Positions 24,030 to 36,700 of a stretch of 64,000 nt of DNA are shown in pieces (position 1 is the first letter of the stretch; each line of letters starts with the position of its first letter). The stretch covers positions 6,939,431 to 7,003,430 of the forward strand of contig NC_088322.1 in the NCBI RefSeq assembly GCF_910592395.1. Reading direction: 5' to 3'. The translations under genes were made by a program, and so were the position numbers. The stretch is from Lineus longissimus. Lineage: Eukaryota; Nemertea; Pilidiophora; Heteronemertea; Lineidae. The notes below the pieces were generated by a model. It was not told where the DNA came from. It worked only from the letters and a program-made list of their open reading frames with translations, and ran no database searches.

Positions 24030-27000
24030 CTTGCGACTGGAGTTTCTTACTGCGCAGTTCAGTCTCTGCCCGACTGCACGTCTTTTACTAAAATAAAAAC
24101 CTATTAAAACCAATCAAGACCAATACGAAGCATAGATACCTCGCCCTACCTTCTGCTGCAGCAGTTTTGACGTGATTACCGAAATATCGAAGGCATTTTA
24201 TGTTTGAAATCGGAGAAAGTGTTCCGGTGATCTTCTACGCAGGTCACACTCCAACTGACTGGCGTTCAAATCAACCGCGACCGATCATGACCGAAGACAA
24301 TACATTTCGCGTCACATCATCCAGGCATTACCCCGCTACCAGGCTTAGGGTTCACTTGAACATTTGGTTTCATGAGCTAACGAGAGTCTTTTATTCTGTC
24401 AAAGGATCAAATAACTGGTATTGTCAAAAATGTGGGATTGGCCTAGCATACATACATGTGTATGCGTACAGAGCTGTGGTCACGGAAAGACATTAGGCAG
24501 GTTTCACGAACCAAACGAAGAGGTACAAACGGCGAAGTTTGCGTCATGTAAATGCATTTGATCGACGAATGTTTAACATTTCTCCGATTGCTTTTCCTAC
24601 CAAATATAACAGTTCCGTTGGTCGTCGTTCGCCCGGCTAGCGAGACCTGCCGAATGTCACCATCGTACGACATATGATTTTCAGGTTTGATGCTATCAGT
24701 GGACTAGACTCATATGCAGTCCATATCGTCATCCTGGTTCTCCTGTGTCTATCGTTGGACAAGACGAGGCCGGCCCATTGCGTCCAGAGTGTATCAGTAG
24801 AAATGCAGCGATTTTGATATTAGAATACTAGCATTGTGACATGGAACTTGAACTACTAGCATTATATTCTGCAGCAAGTTTTTTAATGATTCTGTAATTC
24901 ATTCTTCATTTTGCCACAGCTAGTCTTCAAAGTGCTTGCCCCTACTCACATACGACCCCGGGCGATTCCTGACGTCCGAGGACATTGTTTCCTGCGGATC
25001 AGAAGAATCGCCTGTAGAGGTACTGTGGCAGGACTTTCCTTGTCCAAGCGGCAAGGCTTTGGAATGAGCTCGGTGTTGACATTCAATTCAGAATGCTAAG
25101 ACTGTTACCATTTTCAGGCGTGGGCAACAATGCACATGGCAGGGTCTATTCTACAGACCAATGACTTTACAGACCTCGTTTTTTGGCTCTCACTTTTTTA
25201 TTAGTGGAGATTTTCATAAAATCTAAAGTGATATTAGACAAGAAACGGTTTCCGCATATGCTCAGAAGAAATTTTGGAAAAAAATTAAATTTTAGTACCT
25301 TGATTTTGAAGAAATAAAAGTCTGTAATTCTCAGAATTCTAAATAAGAAAAAACAGACCAACTTCAAAGGCAAATTAAGATATTTTAAAAACATTTAAAA
25401 AAGAAGATTAAGTTTGTTATGTGAAGGGTGATACAAAGATTATGAATATGTCAATAAACAATCGATAATTTTAATAGTTAAAGGAATATCACGAATTTTC
25501 TGAACACCTCTCAAAACGTCAACAACAAAAAACATGGCCGCTGGAAGGGAATTTTTGGGAGGTTTATTATTAACGCTTTCGATATTCATCAAAATTACAA
25601 GTTGTCATTCGGTAAAAGTAGCCTAAAAATGGACTTTGAAAGCAAGCAAAATTTCGCAAAAATTTCAGACAGAGTACGCCTAGTAAAGGGTTATGGACTT
25701 GGTACACTATGTAGCAACACTGTCATGGTGCGCTATGAAGGGGGAGGGCACATCCAGAAGACATGGGGCACCACCTAGAACCTGACACAATTGGGGACAA
25801 GGCGCACCAAGTAGCGAAAAGGAACATCCATAAGAGGGAAGGGCCAGGCCGGTCTACTGTCTCATTGGCAAAAGTCATTTCTGAAGAACATGGTTCTCCC
25901 CAGCAGATAAACAACATAGAGCCACGGTAAATCCATGTGTCATATCTTTACAAGTCTTCGTAACTGTCAGGTACCGCCATCTAAGCTAAGAAACTGGAAC
26001 TAGGCATTTGCGTAAAATTTAAAATATCGCCCGTTTTTAGGGCGGGGGACTTACCTGGCAATTGGCAATGGCAATGTGCCAAATGTATATCTAATATGGA
26101 AGTTGGATAAGCTGCAGGCCAAAAGTTTCGAGACATGTTTCAGGACACTTCAGATAATATCACTGTTGAAGATAGATTGATGTGCTCTATATAAATGAGA
26201 TGGTAGTGATGTGGAACACCGAACAGCCGCTCCTGTGGAACCAGAAAATATGGAGCGGCTCCTGTGCTTGTAGTAAATCGGGGTAGCCTCAGCGAACGTT
26301 TTTCACTTTTCCCTAAAAGTGCTGCCATGCACCAGTTGTAAAGTGGCGATTCCTTCCTCTGTAATGAAATACATGTAAGATACATGTAAGATACATGTAC
26401 ATGAAAAGCAGAGGGTCTTAGGCCTAGGTCTACTGCCACTTCTTGATTTCCCCAGGATGCTGGAGATGCGGAACAGCTCCCGAGGGACTCGACAGTATTT
26501 TTCATCCTTCTCCGGCTTGAGGGAAGTAGATTCCCGAGGCAGCCCATCGCGTCAGCCTAATTTTTTCTCCTTATGGCGAGGAACGAGGCGGGTGCACGGC
26601 GTCCGGGTGTAGTGGGAAGCGGCTCTCATGAGACCTTAACAGTTTAAAGAACAGTGGATGCTGTTTAACTGAATAGCCTTGTATTGTTGGTATGGGGCAG
26701 CTCCATGCATAATGACTCATAAGTATCTTACGCGGACTCCAAGCATCAAGGTAGAGCTACATGTGGAGGACAGGATAGTCCAATAATTATGGAGGGAATA
26801 ATGATGAATTATTACAATCAATTAAACCTGTTTTATAGCATTTGATATAGGCCTACCTTTGGCACATTGACATTGCCAAATCCAAATTAAAAAAAACATT
26901 GATTTCTTGGTCCTCAGAGTATGTCAGTGTTGATTTAGCAGTTGTTTTGGCAAAGATATGTTATTTTGAGTTTCTGAAACCTGGAGCGCTACTCAATAGG

Positions 27001-28780
27001 CGGCTGACAAGAAACTACGCATTTTACTGTTCTTGCCGACGTATGTGCACACTGAATTTGGGATGTGCGTCGGCCCGTGTTGAAATGCCGTCCAGTGTCA
27101 ATTGGTGCATGAGTTTTTCGCTGATTCGTGCAAAACTAAACACATCTCAAAAGTTCAATGGTTGACCCTCGATTTGTTTTGATTTTTTGTTGTGCAAGCA
27201 ACTGTCTTCCACGGGAGAATGGTTACTCAAAGAATTATGATTATCCAGGAAAAAATGTATAATATTTGGGGTTTTCCGTGATTATCCGGCCCAATTGGCA
27301 ATATTGCGACGCTTATGATTTATTGAAAGAAATAAAATGCCAGATTTAACATCCTGCAGAATCAGGGGAACCAGGCCTTTCCAGTGATATACGACACAAA
27401 TGGGTCCAATCGCATTGGAAACGCAATTTTAATAAAATAGATGTTACGTCTTGTTAACGGGGCACGTCATCATCGCGTACATTCGGGAAAAACTCCCTAA
27501 CGAGACCTAACCGCGTGGCGGCGCACGGGCGTCGATTCGTAGGCAGTGTAAGAAAATATTTCTACATATATAAGAGATCAGGCTTCAAAATAAGGATGCA
27601 TATGATTAAAATAATTGCCCAAAGACAAGTGCACAATATTTTGTTTTATCAGGCTATTGATTTGCAATTGTTTTTTAGTTATTTATAAACTACAAATCTG
27701 TTACAAGTAGGCCTATACAGAGCTGGCAGACACTTCCGTATTTCTTGGATTTGTTGGTGAGCTCGTATTTTTATGGCGCTACAAAATCACATTTTTACCA
27801 GAAAAAAAGCGAAGGGACAGGTGTGATTCCGCTTCGAGGCGTGAGTTGAAACAGCCAGGGTTCGGAGCAACTGCAGAACAGCCGGGACACTCTGTGCTAA
27901 ATGATAGGAATTATGTACAGCGGAGCAAACAGGCACTTCCGTTTGGGTTTACTTTTTACTGTCTCGGCTACTTTGGCCTACGAGGACACCTGTATAGGTC
28001 TCACTAGCCGGTGCGGAAGCCAGGCCTACCTGCCTCCTAAAATGACATGGGGGAGCCCCCCTCCCCCCCTTCCAACCCCCATCCTTCTGACATATTTAGC
28101 CAGTACATTGGCCCATTGGGGGGAACGAGTTTACAATCCCCGATCACAGTTCACACCCCAAAAAAAGGTCATCGGTTGACTAACCAAGCACCACTGTTCA
28201 ATGGATTTACAGTTGAATGCGATCAAACTACGTCATTTCCGATCGGGGATTCTAAACTTTAGCCCATTGGGGGATGAGTCCCCCAAACCCCATCCCCTGT
28301 TCGCTGAAAGTGACAGTTTTTAGCCAGTACATTGGGGGAAGACCCATTGGACTCTAAAAATAGAATTCCTTTGAGTCACTGAACCATTAGGCCCCATAAA
28401 GAAATAGTCCCCGCCCGCCCCGGTAGCTGTCTCATAACTGCTGACAGAAGCAGCTCTTTGTGGTGAAATAATAATTGAATTTTCCACCTTCTAGCCTAGA
28501 TATTTGTGTATGTTTCTTCACCAGTTAGTTAATAATGAATTTTTGTAGCTTATATATTGTGAATTGTTTTAAACTCGTTTTTTGGATTCATTTGGCGCCA
28601 AAATCAAGAATGGCAAATTTACAATCTTGACACTAGAGGCGCTGATGTCGTTCCGGCACGGTAGATGCTAAATCGGATAGCCAAGCGGTACGGGAACTCC
28701 TGCACCTTGACCACGTGACCAACATCAGGGAATTCCTCTATTTCTCAAAGTTCCGGCACTGGGTCGAGTTTGGCAGAGTT
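24030..28780. other. long gene-poor interval
   Basis: Only low-information features are seen: AT-rich DNA at about 25190-25480, an ACATGTAAGAT-type short repeat near 26370-26400, and a partial inverted repeat around 28125-28260 (GTTTACAATCCCCGATC against GATCGGGGATTCTAAAC). Short frames on both strands lack splice context and family motifs. Confidence 0.35.
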
Positions 28781-28781
28781 A

Positions 28782-28934
28782 CTATAGATTCATGCACTTG
28801 ATTGGGAACAACAACGTTTACGAAGACGTCGCGTCACGTCACGCTACAGTAATGACCGAGTTACAATGCATCGTGACGTGACGACAGCCAACACTATGTA
28901 AACGTTGTTCCTAATCAAGTGCATGAATCTATAG
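28782..28934. mobile_element. 153 bp near-perfect hairpin element
   Basis: The left arm starts CTATAGATTCATGCACTTGA and the right arm ends TCAAGTGCATGAATCTATAG. The inner parts also pair (GTCGCGTCACGTCACG against CGTGACGTGACGAC), so almost the whole element is one stem. It has no coding capacity and is probably a MITE or snap-back repeat. Confidence 0.8.
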
Positions 28935-29711
28935 AAATCACGTGAAGGCCCCCCCCCCCAATAATTGCGTCCCGAGGAAGGAAACAATGGGATTCACGTC
29001 CGACGTCGTAACTGTGGGTGCTGTGCGTCATGAGTGCAGGATCGGCCAACGTGCGGCCCATTATGGAATGCGACAAAACTCTACCGGAACCAGAATTTTC
29101 ATTGGTCTGCACAAATTTTTTCAGATTCGATGGACATGATGGATATATGCATTTTGTTTACACTTTACATACAGTGTATACGTAACCATTACACTCGCTA
29201 CGTTGTGTGAGTTACTACTCTCACACAAACCTTTACATTTCTGAATAGCTTGTCACTTCTAGAATACATCTGGCAAAGTTTCAGAGTCATCTAGACATAC
29301 AGTCATGCATAGACTGATGCAGCACAATGCATGAGACATCCTGTATGTTAACGCAAATTTGAAAAATTTCACCTTTATGCCTTATAACTTACAAGGATGG
29401 TGAAAACTAATTTTCAAACACATCTACTCATCACCTTGAGAAAGCCAACTGACAACTATTTCAATATTTTATATAAAGATAGGTTGTCGTTGCGGCTTTT
29501 GTTTGAGTTTTTTGCCCTCAAAATTTTACCTTGAGAACATGTGCAATCCCACAGGAACCGGTCTATGTCAACATCCTGTTGCAGTGCCTGCCATGAGAAA
29601 AATCCACGGGCACCATCAGTCACTCCCGCAACCTTTTCCAGGGGCACTATTTTTTTCACTCCCGCCCGCTGGACAGCGGGCGGGCCATGCCAGGCCATGC
29701 GGGCGCGGGCG

Positions 29712-30347
29712 GGCCATGCCAGTTAACGGGCGCGATCATGCCCGCGCCCGTGATCACGCCTGTGCCCACAAACTTCTGCCAGGAAACGGGCGCGATCACG
29801 CCTGCGCCGCATTAGACACCCGTTGGCTTCGACCTTTTTTACATGCTTGGCACATAATTTACACCAAACAGTGTCTAGAGTCTCACCATCGTCTTTGAGT
29901 TTATACCCAATGGTTTTGTGGTCAATCGACCATCCTAACATTGTCTTTAGTTTCATCTTGAAGGATTATCAGGCCTAACAACAGGACAATGAACGAAATC
30001 GAAATGAAATGCTGCCGTTGCCAGGCGCGTGTCAAAACATGTGCTTAGTACCGCGCACTGCAGCAACCGCCAACTATAGCAAAGTGTACAGCCTGGCGTG
30101 TACCCAGCGCTAAACGGCATAATTACCGCGTTGAGTGAGGCTCTAGATTTCCGCGAAATGGAACTCTGGATACCGGGAAATGAATCACGATCGTGCTGGG
30201 AATCGGTGGGCGTTATCGTGCTGGTGTTTTTTTATGACGGGCGGCACGCGCCTCTTAAGTGTCCGGCGTGCGTTATGGATAGCGCTCGTGCGGAGTAGTT
30301 TGCGGGCGCGGGCGTGATCGCGCCGTTTCCTGGCATGGACTGCTGTT
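29712..30347. mobile_element. GC-rich inverted-repeat element with possible BED zinc-finger remnant
   Basis: The left end carries CCATGCCAG, four bases later CGGGCGCGATCATGCCCGCG, and a second partial copy starting at about 29775 (CCAGGAAACGGGCGCGATCA). The right end (about 30305-30347) is the reverse complement: GGGCGCGGGCGTGATCGCGC followed by CGTTTCCTGGCATGG. Between them a minus-strand frame (29956-29810) reads WSIDHKTIGYKLKDDGET then DTVWCKLCAKHVKKVEANG. Its CxxC spacing and aromatic context resemble the start of a hAT-type BED zinc finger. I did not find a clear 8 bp target duplication. The GC content contrasts sharply with the surroundings. Confidence 0.55.
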
Positions 30348-30733
30348 GAGCTATAAATAGCATGCGGGGCCTGCTCACCGCGTAAGTGCACAGAGAAACT
30401 GGTATTTTCCTCAAATAATCGTCAGAGTACCCCTTCACCAAGTACCTGAGAGTGAGACATTTACATTTGAACAAGTAGCAATAGGGATAGTGTAGGCCCA
30501 TCTGTATTCATGGTAATCACTCGAGATTGAAGAACTAGTTTTTTGGGAGGGTACAATCCGGACCTGATAATAATTAGAATTTCAGCGATTTTAGGCATTA
30601 AACTGAGGTCGAGGATAAGGGGAACAAAGATTAGTGTTAAGGAAGGGTTGATTTTCAACAAATGTGAAGGTAAAGAAGTGTTGTAACTCTCTGCCTCCTT
30701 TCAGGTGTGCTTCGAAAACTTTTGATTAAAAAA

Positions 30734-33700
30734 ATGGCAGAGGCCCCTATCAACTCCAACTCCATCGACCCTACACGCCATGAAGAAATCCAACACTTGC
30801 TGAGAGAGAAGTTGAACAGAGAGAAGGTGAAGTTGTGGTTGCCTCCGTACACACATGACACTACAGGATCTAGAGAAAAAGGGCAGATACCAACTGTAAG
30901 TATTGAACTCGTGTTTTGGTTCGTGAGTTGTCCAAGTTGAAGAGCCATTTTGCCCATTGGTTAATGCCACTGGCTACTACTATGCACTGGTCTGGGTTCG
31001 ACTTCGATTGAGGGGACAACCCGGGATTGTATTTCTGGATGAACCTGCTATGCTTTCAGACAAGTTAAAACCAAGGTTTCTTTTATATCTTATGTCTATG
31101 CCACCCCAATCAAATAACCCGATCAAGTGAGAAACATGAGTATTCTGTACAGCTCGTGATGGACTCAACTTCTGGCCAAAGACAAGAGTCATGCATTCAA
31201 CCAAATTGGTGCCTTACCATAGCAGCCTATAAGAAAATGCTGTTTCAGCCTAGCGCCTTGGAGAAGGAATAATCTGTGGAGAATGACACCTCCATAGCAG
31301 AAGAAGAAGGTTGTCAGATACCCTCATGTATCAGACATCATTTAAAGATAACTTCGTGCAGAATATTAAGCAAGTACCATTAACTCATTTTCAAGAATTT
31401 TACCCAACAGCCTCATTTTGCCAGAGTGGGTCACATGTTTCTTGTATAGCACTTAGATGAAAGAATGAATCCATGTTCAAATTTTATACCTGACAGTCGT
31501 AATTTCTGTCACATATAGGATCTGATCGATCGCTATTCAAAAGAGTCTGGTCTGACGCCACAGGTTGTTGGTGAGGAGCTTGAATCACTCAGACTCCATG
31601 CTCTGGAGAAACTCGATGCGAGGAAGAAATTTGAGGCCTCTGGTGTGGCTACTCTCAGGGTGAAACTTGCTGGAAAATTGCCCTCCAAGGTGAGATTGTT
31701 TTCGACTTTATTTTGCAGAATCAGTGCAAGGCCTCCTTAGAATTTATATTTTCCAAAAAATATTCATACAGTGCAATTAGATACCCGCCAATACAAGAGC
31801 AGGAAAAAAGTTGATGCTGCTATAATTTTTAGTTCTACATAACGGTGTGTTGAATTCAGTTGGCTAACTGACTAGAATTTTTGAAAGATCCAAGAATATT
31901 GAGTAGGGGCCTTATTTATTAGGATATACATGTCTTCAGTATTCTCTGCAGGGTCTGTGAATGGTCTGGCGGATCTACGAAATTTGACGAAATCTTTCGC
32001 GTGCGTGCGGGGGGGAAAAAAATCGAGATTTTTCTTCGAAGTTCTTTTTTAGTTACATCTCTTGACTTTTATGAACTTTTAAAGTATTTTTCATATCTTT
32101 AGAGGCGTAATCATGGAACTTATGGAAGTGGACTAGAGGTGTCCCTGGGTCAGGCGGCCCATGTGTAAGCGGCCTCCCTAAATCGTCAGACGGCCCGCTA
32201 GACCATTGAGGCTAGTGGAGAACCCTGGTCTTGAAATACAATATCAACATATCTTTTTCCTCGATCCAGCTTAGCACACAGAAGCGGACCATTACGCTTG
32301 AAGTACTGCTAGGGCTCAAAGGTCATGAACTGAAGCGGCAGGTTGCTGAGGTTTGTGGGATTGAGGCCTGTCATTTGAAGCTGATCACCTGCGGACACGT
32401 GATTGACGACGGCAAGTCATTGATTGACCAACACGTGAAGGTGGGTAATTTACATCCAGGTGGTGACAATCAATCAAGAAACTCACTCCCGTCGTGGGCC
32501 TACCAAAATGAACACATACACTGGCTTACTGCAGTGGTCGTGAGGCGTGCGAAAGGGTACGCTGTGGTGGATCAGGAAAATGGAATGCAGTTGTACATGC
32601 ATGATGCCATTGTGCAGTTATCATGCATGCAAACTTGCTGAAACTTGGCATTTATACAGTATTTGTTTATATGTATCTGTCTACACAACGGCACTGTTGA
32701 AAATGAAATCTACATTGTATATTCAGTAATTTAAGTCCGATTCGAAATCTTCCTTTCCTTTCCTTCTACTCTAGATAACAGTTTACTGAATGTTCTGTGA
32801 TCTGTGTTTCAGAATAATTCCCAGGTGATGGCAATTTTTTTGAGTGAAAGTGAGGCAGAGGCAAGGAGGAGAGAAGGTGAAGTCTCGCAGCTGAGTAAAA
32901 CTAGAGCAGCGGCGGAGCTACTGTCTAAGAAGGAAAAAGAGCAAGGTGAGATGCTTACCATGGTTATGTAATGTTTAATGAAGCATGGAAAGAACAAACA
33001 TAATAAATGGAAAATATTAAGTCTCCTTTTTAAAAAGAGGTAGGCCATTTGTAGTTACTGGTGGCCCAGGAAAGTAGAATGTAGTTATATACACAATGCC
33101 GTTTGCTGTTATAATGCATACAATTATCCAAATTTGCTATTTTTAGTTTGGTATTTAAGGATTTGTATCTTTCCACACAATAGCAATGGTGAAATTTGTG
33201 TTTAGTAGCGGGACATTATATATTGGAAATTTTCGAATTCAATTGCAATTTTCAAATTTTTAACGAATGGCGTGGGCCATGCCGTCGTTAAATATCAATT
33301 TCAACATTGCCATTGGGTAGACATACATGTACAGTGGAACCTCCCTTAGCGGACACCTCTCTATAAAGGACAACCTCTCTATCAAGGACACTAGTTTTAG
33401 TCCCAAATTGGTACTTACCATTCAATTTGACCTCTCTAATCAGGACACCTCTCTATTAAGGACAGCATTTGTCAGTCCCGATGGTGTCCTTGATAGAGAG
33501 GTTCTACTGTATATGCAAATACTAAAAGTAGCATTCTCTTTTTCTGGACCACAAGTAATTACGAACGGCATACCTCTTTACCTTAAGACAAAGAATTCTG
33601 TCATTTCAGGTGATCCGTACATGCAGATTGCAGACCAGTCGGGAAAGACTTTGAACCTGCCTGATGAAGAACGCAAAGTGAGTCAGTCAATAGGGAAGCG

Positions 33701-36700
33701 TGGTTCTCCACTAGGCTTTTTGTCCAGGTATCATGAATACGAATTGGCTGAAACTTGGTATTCATGGTATCTGCCTGTCGTCTACACGACGGCCTGGTCG
33801 AAATTCATATTCAGTACATAGTTACCCAATTCAAATTCTCAAATTCAGTTGCAATTTTCAAATTTTTACCAAACGACGTAGGCCCTAGTAATAGCATCCT
33901 CTCCTCATGTCTCTTGCAGGCCTTGACCATGGCTATGACGTTAAACGAGAAAGGACGTGCCTCCCTTAAGCGGAGAGAATATGGCTTGGCACTGCTTCTC
34001 TTGCTTGAAGCAGACAAGGAATTTAGGTACACTGTCTTGTCTCATTGTATTAATGTGATATTACATTTTGAATACATTAAATATGGTGCATACCACGACT
34101 AAATCAAGAGCAATGGATATTTTTTTTGTAGTCCACTTACTTTTGTTGTTTACAACCGATGATTTCAACTTTCCATCCATTTTGATTTTAGTTGCCTGCG
34201 TGGGCATACCAAAAAGAGGCCCTGCTTGATGCAAACCCTAGCGCCACAAGTTTTAAATTCAGCATTGTTTCTGGGACACCCTGTGCTGTAGAGGTGACGA
34301 GTTCTTTGTCGGCAGTACATGCTATGGGTTCTAACCTTATGTGCAATAGACACCCTGCGAAAATAAACTTCGGCCATTTTGAAACGACCCTCTTCACAAT
34401 CACAGGCAACGTTTGTTTACCATGGCTTAAAGTAAAAATAAACATTGAAGTGAACTGCTTGATTACTTCAAGTTGTCTATGCCTTTCAATGTTCATGATA
34501 TTTTGAATGCTTTTGGTGATGATTTGATTCAAAACATGACTTTTATGTCAATGGTAAACTTACGCTGCCTGTGAAAAGATGGCCGAAATTAATTTTCACA
34601 TACAATCTATAACTCTTCCTTTGACTTTCAGGAAGTGCCGTGCCGACATCCTTGATGCTGTGGACAACTACGCCATTCTGTGTCTTGACATCGTCTGGTG
34701 CTATCTTTGTTTGAAAAATGTGAACGATCTGCCAGATGCAGCGTCGCGTCTCGACACGTGTGAAGACTGCTTTCGAAAAAGCTACGGCACCAACCTTGAG
34801 CGACTGATGACTTTAAAGGTCAGTGAAGTTTTTTTACACTGTGAGACCCAGTTGACCTCTCTTCCTGATTCCTCACTTTCACACTAGACAGACTGACAGA
34901 GCTGAGAGTTTTTTCAGTAATATCGTTTTGACTCGCGAACAAAGTCACACCACTGCAGTGTGTATGGCGATGCCATGTTTAGTGGGGAGAGTATCTAGAA
35001 ACTCGTTTTTATTTCAGGGTCAATCAGGCCATGTGTTGGCACTTTACGTCAGGTTGCACCTCCTCCAGGGGGTGCTGGCCTACTATCAGCATCGTCGATC
35101 AGACGCCATCAGATATCTGGAACAGTCCGAGAGAGAACTCCGATCACTGCAGGTTGACGATGAAAAAATGACGCAAGGTAAGTCATGTTTCCTTTATCAT
35201 CATTGTCGTAGAGCCCTGTTATCTTCCAAGAATGTGACACATATTGCCAATGCTTTTTCGGGCCTGAGATTCCTTTTGTTGGCAGTTGTTTATAAAGTTT
35301 GTCTCGAAATATGCAGATTATACACCTGGGATTATGCCCCCAGGTTGGGGGTTATGCATGGGGTCAGCAACCCTATCCTGTAAAACCAAGGCATGCTGCA
35401 GAAACTGAATTCCGGGTTGAAGGAACAGCATTGACCTTGACATGGCATGGAATGCAGAAAAGCAGCAGACCGAAAGAAACTTTGAGACATTCAAGGAGAA
35501 TAAACTTCAAGAGTAAGGGCCTTACATGAGTGTCGGTCAGGCTGAAAGTTGCCAGGCGACGTTAAGTGGATTGGCCCCCATGTACCACGTTAGGGACCTA
35601 AGCCAGTCCCTTGGTCAGTAAGATGTAAAAAAGTAGTGGCATTAGAAACGCTCACTTGAACAAACTAGAAGAGGAGAAAAAAAAATAGCAGAAGAATCGG
35701 TCATCGCCAGTGTTGTCTTGGCATCACAAGCAGACGTGAACAGAGAAAGGCCAGCCCACATTCTTTGTAATTTTGGTTGGACGTGTGGGCATGAAAATGC
35801 CCCTGGTGTAAAGGCATTACAAAAGAGCAACCCAAGTGGATTAAACAACCCTGCATTACCAAGAATTCTGATTATTGTAAATAATGAACTCCCAGCTTGT
35901 TTAGCACTGTGTGTCTCTCTACACAGTGATAACTATACATTATTATATAAATTGTTTTCAGTGATGACGATGGGGTTCAGCCAGCAGGAAGCAAGACTTG
36001 GTCTGCGGGCGTGCCAGGGGAGTGTTGATGGTGCCATTGCTCACATTATTTCAAGACGAGAGGTTAGTTTCTTTAGCAGTATAATTTGCACCAAGGTGCT
36101 GAACTGTATTTTGATGATATGGCACCGGCTGACACCTAATAAAAGGCATAAAGGTGTTTTTAAGTGCACAATTATTTAAAGTCTCTTTTTTACCATCATG
36201 TAACTATAAAAATTGCAGACTTTTCAATCAAAAGCGGAAATTGACGAAATGAAAAATGTCCTATTTTGGCTGGAAATTGCTCCTGTGGTTTCAGAGTTTC
36301 ATTTAATTTTTTAATTTTGAAATCATTGCTTAAACACTTTAAAGCAAAAGCTAATGATGAAACTGCTTTGGGGATAAGCTGAGTTGTATTTCATCCGGCT
36401 GTTGCCAGAGTGCATCATTTCCTAACCGGCTTTCTCCAATTGAATTGAAGGAAAGAAAAGAGGTGAAGAAGAAGGAGAAGGAGGAGAAAAGGTTGAGGAG
36501 GCTGCTGGGAAAAACTGCTGATGGAAAGTGGTAGGTGCTTGATTAGTCTCCGCCAACCACATGAACTATGTCATTCTGGCGGAGTTTGTTTGGTTCTATT
36601 GGTTGACATGGGTCTTGAGTTTCTCATTTGAGGCACAAAAGTACCTAAGTTGCTTAAGCAATGTACCCTGCCCAACCAACCCTAGATCCTGTGGGTGTTG

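Noticed and set aside
26140-26547. 135-codon minus-strand frame as a gene
   Set aside because: No recognisable motif, includes a short ACATGTAAGAT repeat translated as YMYLTCISL, and no splice context.
34188-34532. Overlapping frames of 104-114 codons on both strands in NUB1 intron 6
   Set aside because: They coincide with an inverted-repeat element and its flank and show no domain or splice support.
35190-35700. Possible retroelement 5' fragment in NUB1 intron 8
   Set aside because: A few phrases looked retroelement-like, but no motif could be confirmed by eye.
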